64,000 nucleotides of DNA from Ga0077560 sp046330435 (lineage in GTDB: Bacteria > Actinomycetota > Thermoleophilia > Miltoncostaeales > Miltoncostaeaceae), in contig JAXLST010000021.1 of assembly GCA_046330435.1 (NCBI GenBank), positions 35,389-99,388 of the forward strand. The letters are read 5' to 3'. Positions 17,098 to 24,574 of the stretch are shown here, piece after piece. Position 1 is the first letter of the stretch. The number at the start of each line of letters is the position of its first letter. The position numbers were made by a program, and so were the translations under genes. The notes under the pieces were generated by a model. It made no database searches and was not told the origin of the DNA. It worked only from the letters and a program-made list of their open reading frames with translations.

Positions 17098-17496
17098 TCA
17101 GCCGGCGGCGGCGAACTGCGCCCGCGTGGCTGGCCGGGAGAGCCACAGCAGGCCCGCGACCGGCAGCACCAGCGGGATGAAGCCGTACCCCACGCCGAAG
17201 TCGGACCACACCGTGGGCTCCGGGAACCAGTCGTCCTCCACCAGGCTCAGCAGGCCCACCAGCACCACGCCGGCGAACTCGACGGCCAGCAGCACCACCG
17301 CCGTGCGCCAGGACCGTCCCGACGGCCGGCGGAAGCACAGCGCGGCGAGGAGGTAGATCACCGCCGCCACGGCGCTGAGCGTGAACGCCAGGGGCGCGTC
17401 CCCGAACTTCGTGGCGATCTGGAACAGCGACCGGGCGCCGGCGGCGATCGCGAACACCATGTAGACCACGGCCAGGAGCCGTCCCGGGCCGGTCAC
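17098..17496 (-). CDS. Four-helix membrane protein
   Basis: A 132-residue integral membrane protein with four hydrophobic segments (LLAVVYMVFAIAAGARSL, FTLSAVAAVIYLLAALCF, TAVVLLAVEFAGVVLVGLLSL, FIPLVLPVAGLLWLS). The family is not assigned with confidence; similar paired small membrane proteins occur in actinobacteria. GTG 17496 overlaps the upstream gene's TGA (GTGA), so the pair is co-translated and may form a complex. Confidence 0.75.
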   Translation of the reverse strand: MTGPGRLLAVVYMVFAIAAGARSLFQIATKFGDAPLAFTLSAVAAVIYLLAALCFRRPSGRSWRTAVVLLAVEFAGVVLVGLLSLVEDDWFPEPTVWSDFGVGYGFIPLVLPVAGLLWLSRPATRAQFAAAG

Positions 17497-17846
17497 CACA
17501 GCCCCAGCAGCCGGATCACGGCGACGCCGACGGCCAGCGCGACGGCGCCGATGGTGGCGCTGTCCCAGCGCGTGGCCCGCCCGTCCTGGGTGAGCCGCAG
17601 CACGAAGGGCAGCAGCACGACGGAGGTGAGCAGGTAGCCCATGAACTCCCCCATGGAGTCCGGGCGGTGCCCGGCGGCGATGGCGATGAGCGCGGCGATC
17701 CCGTGCAGCAGCACCTCCGCCTCGCCCAGCAGCACCCCGATCACGTAGGCGCGGTCCGGGGGGCGTCCAACGATGGCGAGCCCGAACCCCCACACCGCGA
17801 GCGCGAACAGGAAGACGGCGACCGTGAGGGTGAGCGGCGTGAGCAC
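17493..17846 (-). CDS. Multi-helix membrane protein
   Basis: A 117-residue membrane protein with about four helices (TLTVAVFLFALAVWGFGLAI, LHGIAALIAIAAGH, MGYLLTSVVLLPFVL, ATIGAVALAVGVAVIRLL). A short soluble loop with GRPPDRAYVIGVLLGEAEVL may be a conserved motif. It starts at GTG 17846. It is first in an operon with the next membrane gene. The 304-bp upstream region carries two strong inverted repeats. Function unknown. Confidence 0.75.
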   Translation of the reverse strand: MLTPLTLTVAVFLFALAVWGFGLAIVGRPPDRAYVIGVLLGEAEVLLHGIAALIAIAAGHRPDSMGEFMGYLLTSVVLLPFVLRLTQDGRATRWDSATIGAVALAVGVAVIRLLGLW

Positions 17847-17894
17847 CGGGGCGGGACCCTACCGCGTGGCGGCGCGGATCGGCCGGGAAACGCC

Positions 17895-17922
17895 GACGGG
17901 CGGCGCATCCGCGCCGCCCGTC
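17895..17922. repeat. Perfect 12-bp stem hairpin
   Basis: GACGGGCGGCGC - ATCC - GCGCCGCCCGTC, a perfect 12-bp stem with a 4-base loop. It lies 49 bp upstream of the GTG at 17846, so it would be in the leader of the membrane operon if transcription starts further upstream. It resembles an attenuator or terminator stem. Confidence 0.75.
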
Positions 17923-17931
17923 GTGAAGGTT

Positions 17932-17966
17932 CCGACCGACGTGCCGTGCCCTTGCCCGTCGGTCGG
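17932..17966. repeat. Inverted repeat CCGACCGAC / GTCGGTCGG
   Basis: Nine-bp arms at 17932-17940 and 17958-17966 with a 17-base spacer, next to the hairpin at 17895. It could be an operator or the first stem of a tandem-hairpin leader. Confidence 0.6.
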
Positions 17967-18150
17967 GCTCGTCAGGCGGGGGGCAATCGGCCGCGTTGCC
18001 ACGTACGGTTGCCGCGCCGTGTCCGGGAGCACACTCCCAGACGGTAACGAGCGGGGACAGCATCTCCGCCGAGACACCATTTCGCATGAACCAATGGTTA
18101 GCGATCGGCCAAGTCAGCCAGTGAAATCTGACACAACTTCCGGAAACGCC

Positions 18151-19113
18151 GTGGTGACCCGCGATCCGGCCGTCGCCGCGGCCGCCCTGCGGGCCGGCCG
18201 GCTGGTCGCGTTCCCCACCGAGACGGTCTACGGGCTGGGGGCGTCGCTGGTCCATCCGGAGGCCGTCGCGCGCATCTTCACGGCCAAGGGCCGGCCCCCC
18301 GGCCACCCCCTCATCGTGCACGGGGCCGACGCCGCGATCCTCGACCGGTACGGGCGGGACGTGCCGGACGCCGCATGGACCCTCGCCGAGCGCCTGTGGC
18401 CCGGGCCGCTGACGCTCGTCGTCAACCGGTCGGCCGACGTGCCGGACGTGGTGACCGGCGGGCGCGGCACCGTGGGTCTGCGCGTGCCGGCCCAGCCGCT
18501 GGCCCTGGAGATGCTGCGCCTGGTGGGCGCCGGCGTCGCCGCCCCCAGCGCCAACCCGTTCGGCCGCACCTCCCCCACCACCGCGGCGCACGTGGCCGCC
18601 GACCTCGGGGACCGGGTGGACGTGATCCTGGACGGCGGCCCCTGCGGCGTGGGCCTGGAGTCGACGATCCTCGACCTCACCGCGGAGCCCCCGACGGTCC
18701 TGCGCAGCGGCGGCCTGCCCGCCGAGACTCTGGACGAGGTGCTGGGGCTTGCCGTGGAGCGCGTCGCCACCGGGCCGGCCCGGGCCCCCGGCATGCTGGC
18801 GGCCCACTACGCCCCCACCGCCCGGGTGATCGTGGCCGGGGACCCCGGCCCGGTCGTGGCGCGGGAACTCGCCGCGGGGCGGCGCGTGGCCGTGATGGCG
18901 CCCGCGCCCGGCGCGGGCGTCCCCGCGGACGCGGTGGCGCTGGTGCCGCCGGACCCCGGCACCGAGGGCTACGCGCGGTCCCTCTACGACCTCCTGCGCC
19001 GCGCCGACGCGCTCGGCGTGCAGGTGGTGGTCGCCGTGCCGCCCCCGGCGGGCGGGCTGGGCGACGCCATCCGCGACCGCCTGCGGCGGGCCGCGGCGGA
19101 TCAGGCCGGGTAG
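18151..19113 (+). CDS. tsaC: L-threonylcarbamoyladenylate synthase (Sua5/TsaC type)
   Basis: A 320-residue cytosolic enzyme that makes threonylcarbamoyl-AMP for t6A37 tRNA modification. The YrdC domain (1-about 200) has GRLVAFPTETVYGLG, FTAKGRPPGHPLIVH, LAERLWPGPLTLVV, VGLRVP, and AAPSANPFGRTSPTTAAHV. The C-terminal Sua5 domain begins at APGMLAAHYAPTARV. GTG 18151 is chosen because homologues begin just before ALRAGRLVAFPTE; ATG 18094, GTG 18121 and GTG 18154 are alternatives, but the stretch before 18151 has low, non-coding-like GC. Its last six codons and stop coincide with copy 1 of a 21-bp direct repeat. Confidence 0.9.
   Translation: MVTRDPAVAAAALRAGRLVAFPTETVYGLGASLVHPEAVARIFTAKGRPPGHPLIVHGADAAILDRYGRDVPDAAWTLAERLWPGPLTLVVNRSADVPDVVTGGRGTVGLRVPAQPLALEMLRLVGAGVAAPSANPFGRTSPTTAAHVAADLGDRVDVILDGGPCGVGLESTILDLTAEPPTVLRSGGLPAETLDEVLGLAVERVATGPARAPGMLAAHYAPTARVIVAGDPGPVVARELAAGRRVAVMAPAPGAGVPADAVALVPPDPGTEGYARSLYDLLRRADALGVQVVVAVPPPAGGLGDAIRDRLRRAAADQAG
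19093..19113. repeat. 21-bp direct repeat, copy 1
   Basis: Identical over exactly 21 bases to 20295-20315, with both flanks diverging at once. This copy encodes the Sua5 C-terminus (A-A-D-Q-A-G-stop), and on the other strand the Y-P-A-stop end of the WYL regulator. Confidence 0.85.
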
Positions 19114-19775
19114 CCGCCCCCGCCGGCGGGGCCCGGACGTCGGTCCGCACCCAGCGGTTCCGCGTCGCGGATGCGGTCCAGCCGGAACTGTCGCGGCTCG
19201 CCCAGACCGAGGTCCCGGGCGTTGAGGAGCGTGACGGTGCGCTCGAGGAGAAGCGCCTCGATGCGGATGTCACGGACCGTCGTCGCCCGCGAACCGGCGT
19301 AGGTGATCCGCAGCGGGGCCCCGTGGACCCAGGCGTGCTCGACCGCCGCCCGGACGTGGGCGGGAGCCTGCGCCGCGGGGACGCCGATCCACGCCAGTCT
19401 GTCCGCGAGCCGCCCCACCTCGGCCTGGCGCGCTCTCGGCAGGGCGCCCTCGACCTTGTCCGTCGCCGAGCGGATGGTCTCAACGAACGGGAGCAGGCGG
19501 CTTCGCTCCAGCCAGCGCCCGGCGGCGACGAGGACGGCGGCCTCGTGCGGGGTGAAGTTGACGGGCGGCAGGGTGTACGCGTTGTCGAGCGCCAGCCCGC
19601 CCCCGCGGCCGCGCTCCCCGACCACCGGCACCGCGGCCGCCCGGAGCGCGTCGAGGTCCCGGTGGATGGTCCGCACCGACACCTCGAACCGCTCCGCCAG
19701 CTGCTCCGCCGTGATGCCCGTCCGGCGGGCACGAAGGAGCTCGGTCAGCGCGAACAGGCGGTCGGTCCTCCGCAT
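19101..19775 (-). CDS. YafY-type transcriptional regulator (HTH + WYL domain)
   Basis: A 224-residue regulator. The N-terminal winged helix (RRTDRLFALTELLRARRTGITAEQLAERFEVSVRTIHRDLDAL, residues 2-45) is of DeoR/HTH_11 type. The C-terminal WYL-like domain (about 120-215) has LRITYAGSRATTVRDIRIEALLL and WYL-extension features but is short. It probably represses or activates the divergent ridA gene, 82 bp away. ATG 19775 is preferred over ATG 19799 because homologues begin MRRTDRLF. Its 3' end lies in the 21-bp direct repeat shared with sua5. Confidence 0.85.
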   Translation of the reverse strand: MRRTDRLFALTELLRARRTGITAEQLAERFEVSVRTIHRDLDALRAAAVPVVGERGRGGGLALDNAYTLPPVNFTPHEAAVLVAAGRWLERSRLLPFVETIRSATDKVEGALPRARQAEVGRLADRLAWIGVPAAQAPAHVRAAVEHAWVHGAPLRITYAGSRATTVRDIRIEALLLERTVTLLNARDLGLGEPRQFRLDRIRDAEPLGADRRPGPAGGGGYPA

Positions 19776-19798
19776 GCGGCGGAGGATCGCACAAAACA

Positions 19799-19814
19799 TG
19801 ACATACAGCTGACA
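19799..19814. promoter_or_regulatory. Candidate operator between WYL regulator and ridA
   Basis: TGACA-TACAGC-TGACA: two TGACA copies on an 11-bp period in the divergent gap. An operator for the local WYL regulator is a natural reading. It overlaps an upstream in-frame ATG of the regulator, which supports the shorter start. Confidence 0.45.
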
Positions 19815-19857
19815 GACGACCGTGGCAGGGTCCTCCGAAACAGCGGAAGGAGCCCTC

Positions 19858-20259
19858 ATGAGCCACTCGGTCGTCAACCCCGCCGGCCTCCACGATCCCG
19901 CCCCGTGGGGCTACGCCCACACCGCCCGCGTCCCGGCCGGGTGCGAGCTGGTGTACGTGGCGGGGCAGTACGCGTCCTCGGAGGACGGCAGCGTGGTGTC
20001 CCCGGTGTTCGCCGAACAGGTCGCGCGCACCCTCGACAACCTCGCGCTCGCCCTCGCGGCCCACGATCTCTCGCTCGCGGACGTCGTGCGGTTGCGGACG
20101 TACGTCGTGGACCTGGACCTCGAACGCCTGCGTGCCCTCACGCAGGCGGTGATGGACAGGTGGGGCCGGCGGCCCCCGGTCAACACCGTGATCGGGGTGG
20201 CCGCCCTGGCGACCCCCGACATGTCGTTCGAGGTCGAGGCCGTGGCCGCCAGGCCGTGA
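19858..20259 (+). CDS. RidA family (YjgF/YER057c/UK114) protein
   Basis: A 133-residue RidA-family protein; the type members hydrolyse reactive enamine/imine intermediates from PLP enzymes. Seen: WGYAHTARVPAGCELVYVAGQYA, FAEQVARTLDNLALALAAHD, DVVRLRTYVVDL and RRPPVNTVIGVAALATPDMSFEVEAVA. The conserved Arg of the family (LRTYV region) is present, but the C-terminal PxR-type motif is altered, so another subgroup is possible. GGAAGGAG six bases before ATG 19858 is a strong ribosome site. It is probably controlled by the divergent WYL regulator. Confidence 0.9.
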   Translation: MSHSVVNPAGLHDPAPWGYAHTARVPAGCELVYVAGQYASSEDGSVVSPVFAEQVARTLDNLALALAAHDLSLADVVRLRTYVVDLDLERLRALTQAVMDRWGRRPPVNTVIGVAALATPDMSFEVEAVAARP

Positions 20260-20294
20260 TGCGGCGCGGCCGGGCATCCGTCGCCCCGTACGGG

Positions 20295-20315
20295 GCGGCG
20301 GATCAGGCCGGGTAG
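20295..20315. repeat. 21-bp direct repeat, copy 2
   Basis: Second copy of the repeat at 19093-19113. Here it forms the T-Y-P-A-stop 3' end of the hypothetical gene at 20303-20626. The two copies bound a 1.2-kb segment holding exactly the WYL regulator and ridA. Confidence 0.85.
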
Positions 20316-20626
20316 GTGCCGGCGAGCAGCCGGGCGACGCGCTCGGCGGCGTCCGGGGCGTCGGCGGCGCGCACCGCGGCGCGCAGGCGGGCGGCGACCG
20401 CCCCGTCCACCGACGTCGGCGCGCATGCCGCCAGCGCCCGGGCGACCGCCCGGTAGGCCTCCGCCCTGCCCGGCTCACCGCCCTGCTCGGAGCGGCGGGA
20501 CAGCGCCATGGCGGCGCCGGTGCCCCGGTCGAGCAGGTCGCGGCGGTCGGCCGCGGCGCGGCTGCGCGGCAGCGCGTCGAGGGCGAACAGCAGGCTGGCG
20601 CGGACGTCTCCCAACGCACCGTGCAT
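20303..20626 (-). CDS. Hypothetical Ala/Arg-rich helical protein
   Basis: A 107-residue soluble, helical protein without recognised family (for example DVRASLLFALDALPRSRAAADRRDLLDRGTG, then AVAARLRAAVRAADAPDAAERVARLLAG). ATG 20626 is chosen; the frame extends 17 codons further to a GTG-type start with less convincing sequence. The compact helical repeats look like a small regulatory or DUF protein. Its 3' end is copy 2 of the 21-bp direct repeat, so it may once have ended directly against sua5. Confidence 0.55.
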   Translation of the reverse strand: MHGALGDVRASLLFALDALPRSRAAADRRDLLDRGTGAAMALSRRSEQGGEPGRAEAYRAVARALAACAPTSVDGAVAARLRAAVRAADAPDAAERVARLLAGTYPA

Positions 20627-20663
20627 CGGCACGCGGCGGCCCGCACTGGAGCACCGGAGCGGT

Positions 20664-20679
20664 CCTTGCGTCCGCAAGG
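20664..20679. promoter_or_regulatory. Palindrome upstream of cupredoxin operon
   Basis: CCTTGCG-TC-CGCAAGG, a 7-bp-arm palindrome in the 232-bp divergent gap between the hypothetical gene (20626) and the cupredoxin operon (20859). A plausible regulator binding site. Confidence 0.45.
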
Positions 20680-20858
20680 GCTCTTTACGGAACGCACACG
20701 GGACCCGAACGGAGGCCCCGCATGAACCCGGGTTAGGGTCTCAAGCGTCCGGTCCGTCCGGACGATGAAGCGGGACACGCACAGTCGTCCCGTCCCGGTG
20801 CCGAGGTGCCCGTTCGGCCCGGACAACGCCAGCCCCAGCTGGAGGTGCCCCCCTGCTC

Positions 20859-21233
20859 GTGCCCGCCCCGGCAGCGCCCCCGCCCATCGTGGCCCACGCC
20901 CCGGCCCCGAAGGCGGCCAAAGCGGCGCCAGTGCCCGCCCGGATGCTCGTCCATGCCAGCGAGTACCGCCTCAACCCCAGCCGCCGCGTGGTCCCGGCCG
21001 GGGTGCTCATCATCCAGGTCAAGAACATCGGCCAGGACGACCACGACCTCGCCGTCCGCGCGGCGAACGGCCACATCCTCAGGGTCACCCGGACGCTGCA
21101 CTCCGGCGACCTCGGGACGCTGCGGCTCAAGCTCAAGGCCGGCCGCTACTGGCTGGTGTGCACCATCCCCGGCCACGAGGAGCACGGGATGGTCCGGTCG
21201 TTCACCGTCAAGAACCCCGCCAGGAGGCGCTGA
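20859..21233 (+). CDS. Cupredoxin-like (plastocyanin-type) copper protein
   Basis: A 124-residue protein with a type-1 copper domain at about 30-120: the first His in GQDDHDLAV, then Cys, His and Met in LVCTIPGHEEHGM. That gives the complete His-Cys-His-Met ligand set. It would carry electrons or bind copper outside the membrane. The start is unclear: GTG 20859 gives only a short Pro/Ala-rich lead with no obvious signal peptide. It is first in an operon with DUF1800 and DUF1501 proteins; the stop overlaps the next ATG. Confidence 0.78.
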   Translation: MPAPAAPPPIVAHAPAPKAAKAAPVPARMLVHASEYRLNPSRRVVPAGVLIIQVKNIGQDDHDLAVRAANGHILRVTRTLHSGDLGTLRLKLKAGRYWLVCTIPGHEEHGMVRSFTVKNPARRR

Positions 21234-22549
21234 TGGCACGGACCAAGAAGGCCGAGCTGGAGATCGAGCGCCTGCTGTGGCGCGCCGGGTTCGGCCCGCG
21301 TCCCGGTGACGTCAAGCGCCTGGCCCGGAAGGGCCGCCAGGCCGCCGTCGAGGAGCTGCTGCGGCCGCGCGGCGCCCGCTGGGCGGGCCCGGAGGCCAAG
21401 GTCGACGGCGCACCCCTCGACCCGCTCAACGTGTACGGCCACGACGTGCTGTGGTGGTTCGACAAGTGCGTCCGCACCCGCCAGCCCCTGGCCGAGCGGA
21501 TGGCCCTGAACTGGCACGACCACTTCGCGACCTCGAACCAGAAGGTCGGGGACGTGCAGCTCATGGTCAAGCACTACTACACGCTGCGCACGCACGCGCT
21601 CGGCAACTTCCGCAAGCTCGCGCTGGCGATGCTCAACGACGGCGCGATGCAGCTGTGGCTGGACCTCGCCGGCTCCGACAAGAACTCGCCGAACGAGAAC
21701 TTCGCCCGCGAGCTCATGGAGCTGTTCACCCTCGGCGTGAACAACGGCTACACCGAGAAGGACATCCGCGAGGCCGCCCGCGCCCTCACCGGGTACACCT
21801 TCGACTACGACACCAAGTCGTTCGGGTACGACGCCGACCGGCACGACACCGACTTCAAGCGGATCTTCGGCAAGCGCGGCCGCTTCACCGCGATCGACGT
21901 GGTGAACATGGCGGTCGAGCACCCCAACCACCCGAAGTACCTCTGCTCGAAGCTCTGGAGCTACTTCACGCCGCGGCCGGTGCCGCCGGCGACGCTCCGC
22001 CAGATGATCCGCGCCTACAAGGCCTCGAAGTACGAGATCAAGCCGGTGCTGCGGATCATCCTCAACCACCCCACCCTGTACGCGGACCTGGACGCCCCCG
22101 ACCAGGTGAAGCCCCCCGTCGTGTTCGCCGCGGGGATCCTGCGGCGGCTCAACCGGGGCATCACCTACGGCGACTGGACGTACCAGCTCGACGAGATGGG
22201 CCAGCAGCCGTTCTACCCGCCGAACGTGGCGGGCTGGGACCAGGACGCGTCGTGGCTGAGCCCGGCGACCATCCGCGCCCGCTTCGACGTGGTGAGCAAG
22301 GTCCTCGACAAGGACATCAAGGACGGCTCGATCGACAAGACCGAGACCGTCGACCAGGCCCTCGCCTCCGCGATCGCCGCCACCGGACGCCCCCAGATCT
22401 CACCCCGCACGCGGACCGCGATGAAGCGGTACGCGGCGGCGGCCGTCGCCGGCCGCACCGACGACTGGGAGGTCAAGCACTACTTCCCGGAGCGGCAGCG
22501 CGTGCTCCGCCACCTGCTCCTGGCCGGGCCCGACGCCCAGGTCTGCTGA
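21233..22549 (+). CDS. DUF1800 family protein
   Basis: A 438-residue DUF1800 protein (usual length 430-550). Typical pieces: IERLLWRAGFGPRPGDVKRL, ERMALNWHDHFATSNQKV, NENFARELMELFTLGVNNGYTEKDIREAARALTGY, NHPKYLCSKLWSYF and PFYPPNVAGWDQDASWLSP. The family is nearly always paired with DUF1501 and often exported; the function is unknown. The ATG overlaps the cupredoxin stop with CAGGAGG upstream. No signal peptide is visible, so export may depend on its partner. Confidence 0.92.
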   Translation: MARTKKAELEIERLLWRAGFGPRPGDVKRLARKGRQAAVEELLRPRGARWAGPEAKVDGAPLDPLNVYGHDVLWWFDKCVRTRQPLAERMALNWHDHFATSNQKVGDVQLMVKHYYTLRTHALGNFRKLALAMLNDGAMQLWLDLAGSDKNSPNENFARELMELFTLGVNNGYTEKDIREAARALTGYTFDYDTKSFGYDADRHDTDFKRIFGKRGRFTAIDVVNMAVEHPNHPKYLCSKLWSYFTPRPVPPATLRQMIRAYKASKYEIKPVLRIILNHPTLYADLDAPDQVKPPVVFAAGILRRLNRGITYGDWTYQLDEMGQQPFYPPNVAGWDQDASWLSPATIRARFDVVSKVLDKDIKDGSIDKTETVDQALASAIAATGRPQISPRTRTAMKRYAAAAVAGRTDDWEVKHYFPERQRVLRHLLLAGPDAQVC

Positions 22550-22563
22550 AGGGAGACGATGCG

Positions 22564-23955
22564 ATGAGGACCCTGATGCGACGCACCGGATGCGCGGACC
22601 TGCACTTCAGCCGCCGCGCCCTCATGACCCGCGCCGGGCAGCAGATGCTGGCGATCCCCGACGACGCGATGGACGGCCTCGCGGCCTTCGAGCGCCAGGG
22701 CGGGCTCACCCGCAAGGACCTGCTGGAGCGGGGCGCCGGAATGGTGCTGATGGCCAGCGCGCTCGGCGCCCTGAGCCCCCGCGGCATCCTGGAGTCGGCG
22801 GCCGCACAGGCGGCCGACAACCCCAACGCCCCGATCCTGGTCTCCCTGTACCTGGAGGGCGGGAACGACTTCCTGAACACCTTCGTGCCGATCAGCGACC
22901 CGAGGTACCGGACGCTGCGCTCGCACATCGCCCTGCCCGCCGAGACGCTCATCCCGGTTCAGGGCAGCACGGACTTCGCCTGGCACCCGTCCATGGCGGG
23001 CATCGCGAACCTCTACAACCAGGGCAAGGTCGCGGTGCTGCCGGCCGTCGACTACGCCAACCCGGACCAGTCGCACTTCAACTCCCAGGGCTACTGGTGG
23101 CGCGGGTTCGTGGGCCACACCAACGACCAGACCGGCTGGCTCGGCCGTGTGATGGACAAGACCGGCAGCGCGACGAACCCCCTGCAGGCGATCTCGGTGT
23201 CGTGGGGCCTCGATCCCACCCTGCGCGCCAAGCGCGCCCCGGTCGGCACCGTGTACGACCCCGGCTCGTTCGGCTTCTCCATCCCGGACGTCTGGACCGA
23301 CGACGGCTTCACCCGCGTCTACCGCGAGTCGGCGCGCGGGCTCAGCCCCCGCCGGGAGGGTCCGCGGGCCGCCGGGCAGGCGTACGAGAACGCCTTCCGG
23401 ATGGTCGACCAGCTCAAGCCGCTGCGCGACCAGGGGGACAACCTGCCCCCCGTCCCCGTCGCCTACCCCGACTCGAACCTCGGCAAGGCCATGCGCAACG
23501 GCGCGCGGATGCTGGGCGCCGGGTTCGGCACCCGGGTGATGTCGTTCAGCAAGGGCGGCTTCGACACCCACGACGGGCAGCTCACCGAGCACGTCGACCT
23601 GCTGAAGGACGTGTCGGACAGCATCACGGCCTTCCAGGCCGACCTGGAGGCGCGCGGCCTCGCGGACCGCGTCGTGATCATGGTGTGGAGCGAGTTCGGA
23701 CGGCGGCCGGAGGACAACGACGGCGGCGGGTCCGACCACGGCGCCGGCGGCGGGCTCATGGTCATCGGCAACCGCGTGAACGGCGGTATCCGCAGCGAGT
23801 TCCCGGGGCTGACGAACCTCGACGAGGACGACAACCTCAAGGTCACCACCGAGTTCCGGACCGTCTACGCGTCCCTGCTGGAGGGGTGGATGGGCGTCGA
23901 CGCGGAGGCGATCCTCGTGGGGATCGACGGGGCGAGGATCCCGCTCATCAGGTAG
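22564..23955 (+). CDS. DUF1501 family protein, probably Tat-exported
   Basis: A 463-residue DUF1501 protein, related to the alkaline phosphatase/sulfatase superfamily. Seen: LVSLYLEGGNDFLNTFVP (metal-binding start), HPSMAGIANLYNQGKVAVLPAVDYANPDQSHF, FGTRVMSFSKGGFDTHDGQ, and IMVWSEFGRRPEDNDGGGSDHGAGG (C-terminal metal site). The N-terminus has a TRKDLLERGAGMVLMASALGAL segment like a Tat signal, preceded by an extra 45 residues. ATG 22564 is in frame. A nearby ATG at 22559 is out of frame. It follows the DUF1800 gene by 14 bp, giving the standard DUF1800-DUF1501 pair plus cupredoxin. The substrate is unknown. Confidence 0.9.
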   Translation: MRTLMRRTGCADLHFSRRALMTRAGQQMLAIPDDAMDGLAAFERQGGLTRKDLLERGAGMVLMASALGALSPRGILESAAAQAADNPNAPILVSLYLEGGNDFLNTFVPISDPRYRTLRSHIALPAETLIPVQGSTDFAWHPSMAGIANLYNQGKVAVLPAVDYANPDQSHFNSQGYWWRGFVGHTNDQTGWLGRVMDKTGSATNPLQAISVSWGLDPTLRAKRAPVGTVYDPGSFGFSIPDVWTDDGFTRVYRESARGLSPRREGPRAAGQAYENAFRMVDQLKPLRDQGDNLPPVPVAYPDSNLGKAMRNGARMLGAGFGTRVMSFSKGGFDTHDGQLTEHVDLLKDVSDSITAFQADLEARGLADRVVIMVWSEFGRRPEDNDGGGSDHGAGGGLMVIGNRVNGGIRSEFPGLTNLDEDDNLKVTTEFRTVYASLLEGWMGVDAEAILVGIDGARIPLIR

Positions 23956-23959
23956 CGGC

Positions 23960-24574
23960 TCAGGCGGGGGCGGGAGCGGGCTCCGCGAGGAGCCGCTCCA
24001 GCTCCTGCGTGACCGCCGGCGCGCCGGGCTCGATGCCCGGCGCGTAGACCGCCGACAGGCGGCCGCGGCGGTCCAGCAGGTACTTCTGGAAGTTCCACTC
24101 GGGCGCCTGGGACCGCTCCGCGAGGCGGCGGAACAGCGGCAGCGCGCCGTCGCCGGTCACCTGGACCCGGGCGAACATCGGGAAGTCCACGCCGAAGTTC
24201 ACCTTGCAGAACGCGGCGACGGCCTTGTTCTCGGCGAGCTCCTGCTTGAAGTCGTTGCTGGGGAACCCGAGGATCACGAAGCCCTCGTCCCGGTGCTCGG
24301 CGTACAGCGCCTGCAGCCCCTCGAACTGGGGCGTGAACCCGCAGCGGCTCGCGGTGTTCACCACCAGCACCACCTTGCCGCGGTACTTCTCGAGGCGCTC
24401 GACGGTCCCGTCGATGCGCTCCGCCCTCCCGCCCAGCAGCACCGGCCCGCGCTCGGGGACCGTCGTGACGGTGGCGGACGCGGGGGCCGCGGCCTCGTCG
24501 CCGGACCCGCAGCCGGCCGCGCCCGCGGCCAGCAGGAGCGCGGCCGCGGCGGCGGCGAGCGCGCGGCGGGTCAT
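23960..24574 (-). CDS. Lipoprotein glutathione-peroxidase-family thiol peroxidase
   Basis: A 204-residue GPx-fold peroxidase anchored as a lipoprotein: signal peptide with lipobox AAGC (Cys22). The catalytic region is VVLVVNTASRCGFTPQF with peroxidatic Cys, and GFPSNDFKQEL and EWNFQKYLLDRRGRL supply the partner residues. It reduces peroxides outside the membrane, probably with thioredoxin-like donors. It is the last gene of the ECF sigma/anti-sigma operon (4-base ATGA overlap). The link to an ECF system suggests response to extracytoplasmic oxidative stress. It ends 4 bp from the convergent DUF1501 gene. Confidence 0.9.
   Translation of the reverse strand: MTRRALAAAAAALLLAAGAAGCGSGDEAAAPASATVTTVPERGPVLLGGRAERIDGTVERLEKYRGKVVLVVNTASRCGFTPQFEGLQALYAEHRDEGFVILGFPSNDFKQELAENKAVAAFCKVNFGVDFPMFARVQVTGDGALPLFRRLAERSQAPEWNFQKYLLDRRGRLSAVYAPGIEPGAPAVTQELERLLAEPAPAPA

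Larger units (their letters stand above)
17847..18150. promoter_or_regulatory. Divergent regulatory region between membrane operon and sua5
   Basis: This 304-bp gap holds the promoters for both directions and two inverted repeats (17895-17922 and 17932-17966). The part nearest sua5 (about 18070-18150) is visibly less GC-rich, as expected for a promoter. No clear -35/-10 pair can be assigned. Confidence 0.5.

Noticed and set aside
17980..18020. Minus-strand GCCGATTG as a sigma-28 promoter for the membrane operon
   Set aside because: The -35 position at the right spacing reads AACCGTAC, which does not fit the consensus.
20738..20768. TCAAGCGT followed by GACGATGA upstream of the cupredoxin operon
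   Set aside because: Spacing is one base long and the -10 lacks the GCC; too weak to list with the others.
20733..24047. Long antisense and alternate-frame open frames over the DUF1800/DUF1501 operon
   Set aside because: High third-position GC keeps shadow frames open; the operon frame alone has family motifs and start signals.
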